Notes: generated from the letters alone by a model not told the origin. Positions 1 to 8,765 are shown, counted from the first letter of the stretch. The stretch: DNA of 16,724 bases from Actinomortierella ambigua (GCA_016098155.1 JAAAJB010000699.1:1-16724); one strand, 5' to 3'. Numbers and translations: made by a program.

Positions 1-770
1 GAGCGTGTTCAACCTTTTATAAATCCAAAGACAATGAATTTTTATTACTTTTTTTCTCTTGACTACTTGAAAAGTGGTGTTGTGCTTGGATGGTGGCAGT
101 GGTAGTGAATGACAAGAAGTCAAGATCACTGAACATTGGTGCACGGGTGCATAGCAATGCAGGAATGGCAAAGGTTTTTACGCTATCTCTTGTGTCTTCT
201 GTATCTTCTCCCCTCGAGTGAGTTTAACACGCGACTTTGACTCTTGACCCATGTGCAAGGACCCAGGAGTACAATACTTCCCCTCACAAGTCGAGATGGA
301 GTCTCACATCGCGAGAGTCGACACCTATTCAGTAATCTTTGTAGTCCGCCTTTAGAAATAAATGACTTGTTTATCGAGCCTGTTGTCCAATATCTCTACG
401 CGAAAGTGTCATGGTTTACTAGTCTAAGGGGATGTCGCGCACCAAAAGGTCATGGTGGCTAGGCTCAGCATCATTATCCTTTTTTTAAGCGGTTGCCTCG
501 AAAGCATTGCTCTTACCCCCTTCACCATTATCAACATCACAAATGAAATTTTGGATACATAGACCATCTCTTTGCGTAGCAAAACCAAGGCTTCCTCCTG
601 GGGGGGGGGTTTTTTTTACCGAGTCGTTCGCAAAAGGGTATCATTTTTTTTGTTCATTTCAAACATTTGTATTCAGCTTTGTTAAGAAAAAAAAGCAATC
701 TCGACGAGAAACAGTTCTCTACCTCGTCAGACCCTTCTTGTCTTTTATTTTTATTTTTTGTACAAAACCG
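1..770. other. Intergenic, no convincing gene
   Basis: I found no coding frame here that looks like protein. The stretch contains T-rich runs, a G run at about 600-609, a TATAAAT-like string near 19-25 and one plus-strand AATAAA at 357-362, which could end a gene lying to the left of the window. The right end (about 735-770) is the 3' flank of the NlpC/P60 gene. Confidence 0.5.
744..755 (-). terminator. Poly(A) signals of the NlpC/P60 gene
   Basis: On the minus strand two AATAAA hexamers lie back to back at 755-750 and 749-744, 17 to 28 bases beyond the stop codon. A third AATAAA overlaps the stop codon itself (776-771). This is the usual place for a polyadenylation signal. The actual cleavage site cannot be read from sequence. 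Confidence 0.55.
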
Positions 771-771
771 T

Positions 772-1302
772 TTATTGCACGATGCGGACCCACAAGGCGC
801 TGTTGGTACGGAGCGGGGACTCCATCACGGGCTTCAGACTCTCCCTAGCCTCGATCATCCTGTCGTTTCCAATGTACAAGGCAACATGGTGTGTATTACC
901 AGGTGTGCCGTAGAAAACAAGGTCGCCTGGCTGTCTCTGATCAGCCGTGATTTTGTGAGAGTGGCTGTCGCTATACTGCATATTAGTGTTGCCACTGTGA
1001 CCCAGGTCGATCGCCTGTCCGGATCCCACCCAAACAGCGTACCGGACGAGACCACTGCAGTCGTAGCCAACAACCTGATCGTCAACGCAGGGATATGGAG
1101 GCCCTTCATACCACTCGCAGGTGCCCCGCGTCTTTCCAGGGGTAGCGCCGTGTCCACCGCCCCAGGCATACTGAACACCAATCTGGCTTCTGGCTGCCTG
1201 GATGGCACTTGAAGGGTCGTAGCTCAAGGCTGGGGGGAGAAGGGTAAGGAAAAAAGATAAACTGAGCACAAAGAAAGTGATGCGGCGATGGTGAATAGAC
1301 AT
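772..1302 (-). CDS. Secreted NlpC/P60-family cysteine hydrolase
   Basis: This is a complete intronless gene of 176 aa. Residues 1-27 form a signal peptide: basic start, hydrophobic core FFVLSLSFFLTLL, and a cleavage point near ALS/Y. The rest is one NlpC/P60 domain, a family that cuts amide bonds in bacterial cell-wall peptides (typically D-Glu-linked). The nucleophile is Cys82 in GYDCSGLVRYAV, the general base His139 in HHVALYIG, and QPGDLVFYG (124-132) is the usual strand before it. The third polar position, near residue 151, is Glu in MIEA, where His, Asn or Gln is more usual. Cys62 and Cys72 could form a disulfide in a short family-specific insert. In a fungus such a secreted enzyme would act on bacterial rather than its own wall, which is inference. 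The lack of introns, against two or three exons in the neighbouring long genes, fits acquisition from bacteria but does not prove it. A TATA-like box lies about 80 bases upstream and poly(A) signals follow the stop. Confidence 0.9.
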   Translation of the reverse strand: MSIHHRRITFFVLSLSFFLTLLPPALSYDPSSAIQAARSQIGVQYAWGGGHGATPGKTRGTCEWYEGPPYPCVDDQVVGYDCSGLVRYAVWVGSGQAIDLGHSGNTNMQYSDSHSHKITADQRQPGDLVFYGTPGNTHHVALYIGNDRMIEARESLKPVMESPLRTNSALWVRIVQ

Positions 1303-1380
1303 AGCGAAGAAAAGCGCTTGATGGAAAATAAAAATGAGGGTGAGGGAGAGCAGTGAAAAGACTACAAGCGAAAATGGACC

Positions 1381-1390
1381 TTATATATAA
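1381..1390 (-). promoter_or_regulatory. TATA box of the NlpC/P60 gene
   Basis: The palindromic string TTATATATAA lies about 79 bases upstream of the ATG at 1302. With initiation some 30 bases downstream, the leader would be about 45 bases. The site is symmetric, so its orientation is assigned only from the adjacent gene. Confidence 0.5.
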
Positions 1391-2021
1391 GGGGGTTCAG
1401 TATAGGGCAAAGGAGGCAGCCCAGAGAAATGTCCTGGCTGTTCTTTTTTTGTCGACTCTTCCTCTCGAATCAGAGCAGTAATGGTGGGCTTATGCTTATC
1501 AGCATGACAAGGTGGAGTCGCCGCACCCCCTTGGGCTGCTCTTTGAGGTGCTCCTGGGATGTTGGCTGTTTCTACACCGGCATTCAAGTGCTCACGCACG
1601 TAGCTTGGCGAGTGTCAAAAGCAATCCTCGCGCCCACAGTTGATTCCCACCTACGTTAGACCTTCTATCTCTCGGGCATTCTGTTCACTCGAAATACTTT
1701 TTCCCGTCCAAGCACAAGACAGGAGCACGGACGTTGATGATGACAAAGAGACATGTAGCGATGTAACGGATGCAAGAAAATTAAACGAGGTCTTTTTTTT
1801 TCTTGGCGGTTCAGATGGGGCCCAGAGTGGCGGAGCTACTTTGAGGGAGGCAAGCTCACGAAGAAATGTGTATGAGAACAGTGTATATTGAAACGGACTG
1901 GATGCTATGTGCGGTGCCCTCTTTGTACCTTGTCCCAGTACGAATATCATCTTTTACTGCTTGCAGCTTTCTTCGACTCATGGAAAGTCACTAACTTTAA
2001 TGACATGGTGGCATCTCAAAA
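1391..2021. other. Intergenic between divergent promoters
   Basis: The stretch lies between the minus-strand NlpC/P60 promoter and the TATA box of the plus-strand candidate gene, so it is a probable bidirectional upstream region. Short open frames on both strands (for example 1640-1891 plus and 1651-1950 minus) overlap each other and show no recognisable motif or protein-like composition. I see nothing else in it. Confidence 0.45.
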
Positions 2022-2028
2022 TATAAAA
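2022..2028 (+). promoter_or_regulatory. TATA box of candidate small gene
   Basis: TATAAAA lies 58 bases upstream of the ATG at 2086. The spacing gives a leader of about 30 bases, and the box agrees with the orientation of the coding-like frame that follows. Confidence 0.45.
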
Positions 2029-2085
2029 CCGCGCCCATCTATCCACTAAAAAAACTCCAAAAGACTCGTACAAAACGGTCGCGAG

Positions 2086-2667
2086 ATGACCGACAGCCTG
2101 CTGTCAGATGGTGTAGGCGAACACCAGGGTTATGAAAGTCTCTCTCTCTCCATGACCAAAACCAAAAAAAAAAAAAAAAAAAAAAAACTTTCTAATACGC
2201 ATGCGATGACAATAGGTATCTTCTGGATGGGTAGGGTCATCAAAACTAAACTTTGTGCTCTTCGATGATCAAAGACATTCTATTGAGAACTGGGTGGTGT
2301 ATAAACTCCTGTTTGCTTCCACCAGTTTTACGGATGATACTCTGAGTTTTACAAGCATGGGTCGCCTTTGTGGCACCGACTATCTCGACGCTGAGCTTGT
2401 GACCTGCGAGACCATTGGCGGCATCTTGTATTTAAAGAAAGATGACAGATATTTCTATGTGCCTAGTAGCGAAGAAGGGGGAATAGAGTTGAAGGCCAAT
2501 GTACTAGAAAGACACGATTTGTCAAGGCAGACAACGATACTTTCCGGATATCGCTGTGGGAGAAGGAGGCTTTCGCTCTCGTGGATTGGATCAAGATTGC
2601 GCTCGGCCCCGTGAAATTTGAAGAAGGAACCGAGGGTATGCGCATCACATTGCGCCGCTACTACTAG
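2086..2667 (+). CDS. Candidate small spliced gene, unknown function
   Basis: I do not recognise this protein. Two protein-like stretches lie in different frames: one from about 2216 to 2458, including SIENWVVYKLLFASTSF and GRLCGTDYLDAEL, and one from 2527 to a TAG at 2665-2667, including FRISLWEKEAFALVDWIKIA and ending TLRRYY. A 68-base GT..AG intron at 2459-2526 joins them in phase 0, but its donor GTGCCT is poor, so a small frameshift in a decaying gene is the alternative. The start is less certain. ATG 2086 opens MTDSLLSDG, and an intron must remove the A24 run. Possible donors are GTAGGC at 2113, paired with the AG at 2215, or GTTATG in CAGGGTTATG, paired with the AG at 2234; a branch-like CTAAT lies near 2193. 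Both pairings keep frame and give about 130-140 aa. No signal peptide or membrane segment is visible. A TATA box upstream and AATAAA at 2782 support a transcription unit. Confidence 0.42.
2164..2187 (+). repeat. Poly(A) tract, 24 bases
   Basis: An uninterrupted run of 24 A follows AAAACC. It falls inside the presumed first intron of the candidate small gene. Read as coding it would give a lysine run, which is one reason to treat it as intronic. Confidence 0.85.
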
Positions 2668-2781
2668 GGCTAGAACAGAGCGTTTTTGTGAAAGGAAGGC
2701 ATAACAGCATAGCTCTCTGGACACATGTACAGTACTCCCACACACAATATTCACCCGCGCGTCGACTCGGGATTTCAAGTC

Positions 2782-2787
2782 AATAAA
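2782..2787 (+). terminator. Poly(A) signal of candidate small gene
   Basis: AATAAA followed by more A lies about 115 bases after the TAG at 2667 on the same strand. It is the first such hexamer downstream of that stop that I see. Confidence 0.4.
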
Positions 2788-2820
2788 AAATGCTCGTTAG
2801 TTATTTAACATAGTAGTTGA

Positions 2821-3025
2821 CTAGAGTTGTGCTGGAGTGCAGAAGGATCCTAAAAACTGCCTCCAGGCGACTCCATTCATCTTCTGGCAGAGTGCATTGA
2901 TGCTTATCGTGATTGGTGAGCACTCCATTGTTCGCACTCCATTGTACGTACTCTTGCATCTGCGCGCTGTGGCATATAGAAGGTGGAGCTCCATTTCGTA
3001 CACACGCTCAGTATAGAGGGAGGCC
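2821..3025 (-). pseudogene. hAT transposase fragment, left arm
   Basis: Read on the minus strand from about 3025 downward, this encodes a degenerate piece of a hAT-superfamily DNA transposase. In order it shows PSILSVCTKWSSTF, then QRA, then CKSTYNGVLTNH, and finally QCTLPEDEWSRLEAV, after which the frame stops at a TAA near 2787. The string T(R/K)WxSTF followed by a charged helix and the xxDEWxRL motif is the conserved core region of hAT transposases. Frames differ along the arm: a 14-base tandem duplication (2920-2947) shifts the frame, so the copy cannot be functional. It pairs with the right arm at 3065-3225 as an inverted repeat; clear homology ends near 2860. No complete DDE catalytic set, BED zinc finger or terminal inverted repeat is visible. 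Confidence 0.72.
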
Positions 3026-3225
3026 TGTGATTGTATGAGACGGTGGGTATCAGAGCCTACCCTCGAGGCCTCCTCCCTATTCTAGACGTGTGTACCAGAT
3101 GGAATTCCACGTTCTAAACGCTACAGCGCGCCATTAGATGCAGGGGCGCTTACAATGAGGTGCTCACCAATCATGTTATGCAACAATGCACTCTGTCGGA
3201 AGATGAATGGAATCGCCTGGAGTCA
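2860..3225. mobile_element. Inverted duplication of a hAT transposon fragment
   Basis: The two arms (about 2860-3025 and 3065-3225) are imperfect reverse complements. Shared blocks include CTCCAGGCGA, TTCCATTCATCTTC, AGAGTGCATTG, TGATTGGTGAGCAC, GTACACACG and GGAGGCCT. About 40 bases of single-copy spacer separate them, and this spacer still reads as transposase upstream sequence on the plus strand. Both arms encode the same protein segment pointing outward, so this is a head-to-head duplication and not the terminal repeats of one element. Arm divergence, an in-frame stop in the right arm and a frameshift in the left arm show that it is old and inactive. Confidence 0.75.
2920..2947. repeat. 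14-base tandem duplication in left hAT arm
   Basis: GCACTCCATTGTTC is followed directly by GCACTCCATTGTAC, 13 of 14 bases alike. The right arm has only one unit here, so the duplication arose after the arms separated. It shifts the transposase frame. Confidence 0.8.
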
Positions 3226-3240
3226 GCTGTCACCCAAAGG
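3031..3240 (+). pseudogene. hAT transposase fragment, right arm
   Basis: The plus-strand frame reads YETVGIRAYPRG, then LLPILDVCTRWNSTF, an in-frame TAA at about 3115-3117, then TLQRAIRCRGAYNEVLTNH and QCTLSEDEWNRLESA. LDVxTRWNSTF, QRAIxxRxAYN and LSxDEWxRLE are successive conserved blocks of hAT-superfamily transposases, the cut-and-paste DNA transposons such as Ac and hobo. This arm is closer to the family than the left arm. The premature stop and the loss of recognisable sequence after about 3230 mark it as a pseudogene. Only about 65 residues of a transposase that normally exceeds 500 remain. Confidence 0.78.
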
Positions 3241-3628
3241 CGCCTCTCACGGTGGTGGCACGGAGCTGCCGTTGGCGGATCACCGACAGTTCAACACGAT
3301 GGACCCATTTTGGGTGGCGGTGATAAGCACCACGAGGCACGTGAGATGCAAACACCAGGTTTTTTAAGCGGCAGGGAAGCCATGTTGCTACTGTGAGTCA
3401 GTTGTGCTGTGTTCAATGTACCACCCATCTCTGTGTTGTCCAGCAGGGGGTGTCCCGTCGATGACCACGTGGAATGCGGTTGGCCAATAGAACACACGGC
3501 TTGCTCCAAGTAAGTGGTAGCAAGAGAGGAACTCCTCCACAAAGCATAACCTTATCTGTACCCACATACAACAGAATGTATCACCAATGAGCTGGGTTTC
3601 GTGTGTAGCTTCACACTAAAAAACATGA

Positions 3629-3850
3629 TACTCTCGAGGTGTCGATTTCAGAGTATGGAGCCCATCCGATGGACACGTGGTCCAGTACGTACTCCCCCAG
3701 GTGTTTGGCGTTGACTTGCGCCGCTTCACGAAAAGGAACCCGATCACACGTCAGGAGGTCGCAGGATCACGTAGACTTGAAACAATACGGGGCGGCGAAA
3801 TTGGGGACAAAAGTCTCGCTCGGGTGGGCGCCATCTTCCTCTCCCTGTAG
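3629..3850 (+). other. Coding-like open frame, possible exon or relic
   Basis: A 73-codon plus-strand frame without any methionine reads smoothly as protein, for example SPSDGHVVQYVLPQVFGVDL and RRLETIRGGEIGDKSL, and stops at the TAG at 3848-3850. A TTTCAG at 3646-3651 could be a 3' splice site. The methionine-free frame and lack of an identifiable upstream exon suggest an exon remnant or pseudogene fragment. I do not recognise the family. The stem of the neighbouring hairpin starts within its last codons. Confidence 0.25.
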
Positions 3851-3893
3851 TGAAATGGTTTGATATCAGTCTTGTATTCACTACAGGGACAGG
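3838..3893. repeat. Inverted repeat with 17-base arms
   Basis: CCTCTCCCTGTAGTGAA at 3838-3854 is matched by TTCACTACAGGGACAGG at 3877-3893. The arms are reverse complements at 16 of 17 positions, with 22 bases between. It could be a MITE-like relic or a stable RNA hairpin. No flanking target-site duplication is evident to me. Confidence 0.75.
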
Positions 3894-4667
3894 AGGGGAA
3901 AGTGGAGGCTGCGCTAGCACGATTTTTTCGTATCTTCAATGTTCTAGGAAAACGTCCTACCTTATTTGTGGGAGAACTTGAGGTGACATCACCCTATACG
4001 TTTTTTTCCGTTCCCTCCTGTCGGTCTAGGAAGAAAAAAAGGTGACTCAATGGCAGAGGGTGAAGAAAGGAGGGGGGAGGACCCTATTTTTTTTGGGTTC
4101 ATCTCCACACTGCTTCAAGACCCTTGTGGAAAAACACAAGGCCACGCAAACCAAATACTGTTGCATGCATGACGCACCGTATTTTGCAAAGGGGCGAAGG
4201 GGGGGGGGAAGGGCGGAGGACCAAAGTGCAACCACATCAACGAAACCCAGAGGGAGAGTATGATCGAGCTACCTCTGTCCCGTTCGCGTACACCGGCCGA
4301 AAGGCGCATCCGAAAACTAGAAGAGGGGAAGACACATGTCAACATTCGCAACGACTCGCGCAGGGTGACGGGCATGGCATGTTTTTTTTGCCGCAGACAG
4401 GGGAACTGAGGTAATAGGGTATGTCATTTTAATAGTGATTTTACACGGTGAAATAGGATGTGGTTGAAGAGGAACGAGAGAAGAAAAAAAAGAGAACAAG
4501 GGGGGGGGGCAAAGGAGCTGGGAGATGATGAGAGAGAGAAAGGGAGTAAAAATGCGAAAAGGGAAAGGGAAAGTGTTGTACAGACAGTTTACAATGGGCA
4601 ATAGAAAAAAGAACATGTAAAGAAACAATAAGAGGTCATGAAAACAAAAAAAGTAGGGGTGTGGGAG

Positions 4668-7010
4668 TTACTTGAATTCCAGCTTGAGCAACGCGAGAAG
4701 CATATCTTGCATGACGTGAACCATGACAAGGACAAACGCGACAATGAGCTCAGGGTAATCTTTGAGATCGCGCAGGGCCTCCCGAGTGACATGATGTCCC
4801 AAGAACCGCTTGCAGATGCTTCGGTTGATAAAGTTGGAGACAAGCTCACTGCCCCAGATGACGAGTGATGCGTAGATAGTCTTCTCGTAGGAGCGGATCG
4901 TCCCTGAGGCGCCATCATCCTCGTTGCGGAACTGGAACTGCGGGTACACGCGAGCATTGGGTCCATTGCGGAGCACATAGACCCAGCACAAAAATCCCAG
5001 CATGGTGGCATTCTCAGCCAAGTTGCGCAAAAACAGTCCTCGTCCGACCTGCCGCTTGTACTCGTCGTACGTCCGCGTGACGCCAAAAAGATACACCAAT
5101 AGCCGGTACACGGTGTGCGTCATGCATATCGGGTGGAAGACGCAAACCCAGATCGACGACGCCAGCTGAATCCAGAAGAAGTATGTCCATGACCGCAGAC
5201 TCACAAACAGGTTGCGATAAAAGATGAAGTACACCATGAAGAAGTACAGCTTGAACACCGATGACAATGGATAGCACCGCACGCGTGTGTCGACAATGTA
5301 GTCCACGATCGAGTCCATGATGTAGATTGTCGCCACCCATGAATAGACGTACACCAAGCTCTGCACAATCTCGCGCCACTTTTTGTGTGGGTCGTCTGGG
5401 CCATCTGGATCATCCGGTCGTGTGTGGTTGAACTCGCGCGTGAACAACTCGGCATAGTTTTCTCCCAGGACAATGGTCGACAATACCAGGGCCAATGCCA
5501 CACAGAACCAAAGGAAGCGGATATACGAGGCCGGGATCCGTGAGCGAAGTGAGGATGCAGCTAGGAATGTTTTTTGGAACTCTGTGAGCGAGTGGCGATA
5601 GACGTTTCTATTTTCAGACCGGATCACCAGAAACGCTACAAACAGCGGGATGAGCATGGTGCAGAAGGTGAGGAACACCCAGGTCAGCTGATAGCGCTCA
5701 AGTTCGACTCCTGGAATGTAGTAGATGGCGACGCCCATGCACTGTGTCGTGAGCCAGAAGAGGATGGAGGACAGCAGACCTCCAAGGGCCTTTGGCCACC
5801 AATTGAGCGAATAGATGTTGAAGATTTTGGTGATGAGCAGTAAGCCAATGGCGTTGTAGACGCCGTAGTAGAACCATAGGAAGACCCAAAAGTTGAGTTG
5901 GCCGTCGGTGGGGTCGGTGTTGCCTGATTCCAGATCGCTCGGTGGTAGCGAGGGGGTGGTTGCGTTTGTTCCAGTTGCAGTTACTCCTGCGGCTGTCCTT
6001 ACTGCGATGGCAGCAGAGATTGTCCCTACAAGGGTGTTGATAAAGCTGTGTCCGCTGCTTTCGTCATCGAATGGATAGTATTTGAGCGGAACTGCACACC
6101 AGGCGAGTACCTGGGGGGGGGGAGGCAAAGTAAGAACGAGTGAGAGTGAGTGATTGAGCGAGAGAGAAAGAGATAGAGTCAGGGGGGGATATGGTGCAAT
6201 GTACATCATCGAAAAAAAAAAAGGTTAGACGACAAGCTTTGGATAAGGTACTTTCCCTCCCTCCGACGTGAGATGAGAGGAGCGGACACGCGGGAAGGAC
6301 CAAAAAGCAAAAAGAGATCAAGAAAAGAGGAGGAGGTGAACACAAGAGCGAAGAAGGACGGACGAGAACAACGAAACCGGGCTAAGAACCTTGATAGGAT
6401 ACACAAGCAAAACAAGGGAAAGCATGTGCTCCAAGCCATGTCCCACCCACAACACAACACAACAACAAAAAAAGCGATGGTCCCGTTCTTGCCTCATCGC
6501 CTCCCCTTTCTACTCCCGTGAGTCGATTGGGGGAAGAGAGGGGGAGAGAGGGTCAACAGACAGACAAAAGAGAGGAGGGAGAGAAAGGGTCCTGCGTAAC
6601 TGGTATACTTACAATGCAGACAGGGAGGAGGAGGAGGGCGAGCTGCCGTTTCCAAAAGCTGTTTGTCCATTGGGCAACCTGCCTCCGAGTGGGGCGGATG
6701 GCGCCCCTCAACAGGGGCGCAGACTCGTCGTCGTCATAAATGGTGACTGCACGCGACGCGAGTGAGGTCGAGGATCGATTGAGGCGACTTTGCCCCGGTA
6801 GGAACCGTATTACATCTAGAGAGTGGGAAGGAGAACAGGAGAGATAGAGAGAGAGAGAGACAAACAGAGAAAAAAAGGTGTCGTGTTGAGTGTTGGCGGT
6901 GAAGGACAACTGTGACAAGCAGGATAGGCGACGTTGTCGAGGGGTGTCTGTCCTTTACCGTCCCACCGAGGATCCATCTCCTCGTTCCCTTGCACCATGG
7001 AATGATACAT
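4668..7010 (-). CDS. Polytopic membrane protein, unknown family
   Basis: Three exons at 7010-6959, 6815-6613 and 6110-4668 give 565 aa. Intron 1 (143 bases) is phase 1, GTAAAG to CTAG; intron 2 (502 bases) is phase 0, GTAAGT to CCAG, and splicing it rebuilds one clean membrane helix from both exons (about 76-94, ALLLLPVCI/VLAWCAVPL). The first 75 residues are hydrophilic and contain acidic DDDESAPLL (45-53), which fits the ExxxLL dileucine sorting signal for the vacuole or lysosome. About ten membrane segments follow, including FWVFLWFYYGVYNAIGLLLI and FKLYFFMVYFIFY. The loop after helix 1 holds the sequon N134-A-T, and another sequon, NHT, sits near 312 in a Pro/Asp-rich loop. The C-terminus ends in a long hydrophobic helix and KLEFK. 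ATG 7010 was chosen because it starts the only exon that joins in phase. I considered the EXS/ERD1/XPR1 family but its diagnostic motifs are absent. A small-solute or lipid transport role would be a guess. Confidence 0.82.
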
Positions 7011-7466
7011 GGCGGGTGAATGGAGAATGTAGGTGGTTTGACAATGAAGAGAGTATGAGGGTGGAGGAGAGGAGAGCGAGAAAGGTGGTAAGCAAGGGAG
7101 TGGCACAGAGATAAGAGCGAGACGAGTAAGAGTGGAGTTGTTTTGTTGGTCAGAGTAAAGTGAGAGAAAGAGAGAGAGAAAGAGAGAAAAAGAGATCTCT
7201 TTCACATACAAACATACATACACACCCTTGTCATTCATTCTTTTTTTTCATTGCTCATCTACATTTCAGGTGCACTGTCGGGCACGAGCACGCGGCAATG
7301 CACACACACACTCTCTGTTATCCTGCCCCCCCTTTTTTTCTCGAGTGTTCGTTGCTGTCTCTCAGGCTCTCTCTCCCCTCTTCTCCCCTTGCAGGGAATG
7401 AGAATGGCCACCTGATCAACCTTCCCCCTCCTCCATTCTGGCACTTGCTTCATTCACCCTCCTTTT

Positions 7467-7500
<34 letters not shown>

Positions 7501-7525
7501 AGTTGTAGTTGCTGTTGTTGTTGTA
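7467..7525 (+). repeat. (TTG)n microsatellite
   Basis: About eleven perfect TTG units (7467-7500) are followed by degenerate TTG/TAG/CTG units to about 7525. It is flanked by a (CT)n run at 7542-7561. Confidence 0.85.
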
Positions 7526-8522
7526 GATGTTGGCTTACCCTATCTCTCTCTCTCTCTCTCCCCTCTGCTTCACTCTGACACATCGCAGGGTAGAGTATGC
7601 CCAAGCACGCGAGTGTGTCTTTCCAGTCTCCGATCGCAAGGGGGTGAGGGAGAGAGAGAGAGGGAAGGCGTCTTGTTGGGCTGTATCTGTGTGAATGTGT
7701 GTGTCGCCCACCTTCTCGGCAGATGTAATGGGAATTGCAAGGATGCATCCTTCTCTTTTTCCATCTATCCTCTCTCTCTCGCTCTCTCTCTTTCTCTCGG
7801 GCGATTGTTGCTTCGCAGGTTTTCGAAAAAAAAAAAAGGTTCCTTGTCCACCCCTTTCCCTTCCCTTCTCCTTTCTTACTTAGCCCGTGCCCTGCGTTGC
7901 TTGCTGTATGGTTGCTGCAGGTCAGGGCCATGCAAGGCACACATTGCCTCACTTCACATGGAAGCTAATTCCGTGACACATACGTACCCCCGTACCATCT
8001 TGTCCATCTATCTTTTGCTCCCTTTCGCACCCTCTTTTTGTTATTCTTCCCGCCTGCTGGGAGGCAAGATCTAGCGTAGCAATGCGTGGGAACTCTGCGG
8101 AATGAGATCTACTGGGGGAAAAGACAGAGGTACGGGTGAGGATGTGGCCATCTCATCCATGTACCCAGCAGGGTCTTCCTCCCCCTCCCTCCTCTCCCAC
8201 AAAGTAGTTCTCATTCGTACCTGAAACTAGATCTGACGCGTGGGGGCCCAAGTTGGTGGCAACATGAGACAGGGGGAGGGGTACCTGAGTCCCGAAACTC
8301 TCTTCCCCATTAGCCTCTGCCGCCAACCTTCTTTACTCCATCCGCAACCATGCGAAACATGGACTCTCTCTCTCTCTCTCTTTCGTGAAAGAGCCACCCT
8401 CCGAAAGCTAGGCAACAGGGCGCAAATCAATTGCTCTGCTACTAGGGTCGCCCCCGAGTCAAGCACCCTGTGTTCACTGGTTTCGAAAGGTTGACTCGCA
8501 ACGTGGATCCTCCTTACCACTC

Positions 8523-8765
8523 TTATTGATCCCACCGCTGCCAGAGTGGCTGACACTGGTAGCATGACGACTGTGCTCCCATGTTTTGTTCCTTGCAACC
8601 CCACAATACTCCTGAATCACAAATCACAACTGTATTTACCCGGTTCCAGGCATCTTGGAAAGCATCGACAGAGTCCTTTCCGACGCAGTAGTTTGACCCA
8701 GTCCAAGGTCTTTTTACCACACCTCTTTGGTCTGTGTCAGTTTCAAAGGGCCAATGACTTCCCAT
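8523..8765 (-). other. Small ORF, doubtful
   Basis: An 80-codon minus-strand frame includes GKDSVDAFQDAWNRV and a cysteine-bearing tail (VICDSGVLWGC, SCYQCQPLWQRW), ending at TAA inside CAATAAG. The tail composition is more protein-like than neighbouring frames. There is no signal peptide, recognisable domain or clear promoter. It may be chance or the last exon of an unresolved gene. Confidence 0.18.

Larger units (their letters stand above)
3240..4667. other. Gene-poor region with relics
   Basis: No complete gene is supported here. Between 3240 and 3560 nothing reads as transposase, although the open frames continue. A coding-like frame lies at 3629-3850 and a strong hairpin at 3838-3893. 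From about 4060 to 4667 the plus strand is purine-rich with G runs (near 4200 and 4501-4510), which fits the 3' flank of the minus-strand membrane-protein gene ending at 4668. An ATTAAA on the minus strand at 4433-4428 is a weak poly(A) candidate for that gene. Confidence 0.45.

Noticed and set aside
855..1208. Long open frames antisense to the NlpC/P60 gene and similar overlaps over the RTC5 and S41 exons
   Set aside because: They are shadows of real coding sequence, without their own motifs or start context.
2164..2187. A24 run as the tail of a retroposed copy
   Set aside because: No target-site duplication or processed-gene sequence was seen upstream; it fits better as a slippage tract inside an intron.
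4122..4141. Hairpin CCTTGTG/CACAAGG
   Set aside because: A 7-base stem with a 6-base loop is expected by chance in a window this size and has no context.
4668..6209. EXS/ERD1/XPR1-type phosphate or sorting protein for the membrane gene
   Set aside because: The diagnostic EXS motifs near the C-terminus are not present; only the general multi-pass architecture is similar.
6111..6209. Longer N-terminus of the third membrane-gene exon starting at 6209
   Set aside because: The extra residues are Ser/Leu/Pro repeat from a polypyrimidine tract ending in CAG, a typical intron end; splicing from 6612 gives a continuous helix.
7160..8074. 304-codon plus-strand open frame
   Set aside because: Its translation is simple repeat (Arg-Glu, Val and Ser-Leu runs) from GA, TTG and CT microsatellites, with no conserved segment.
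8440..8500. Possible tRNA because of a GGTTTCGAAA string
   Set aside because: No acceptor stem, D-arm or anticodon arm can be formed around it; no tRNA was found elsewhere by eye.
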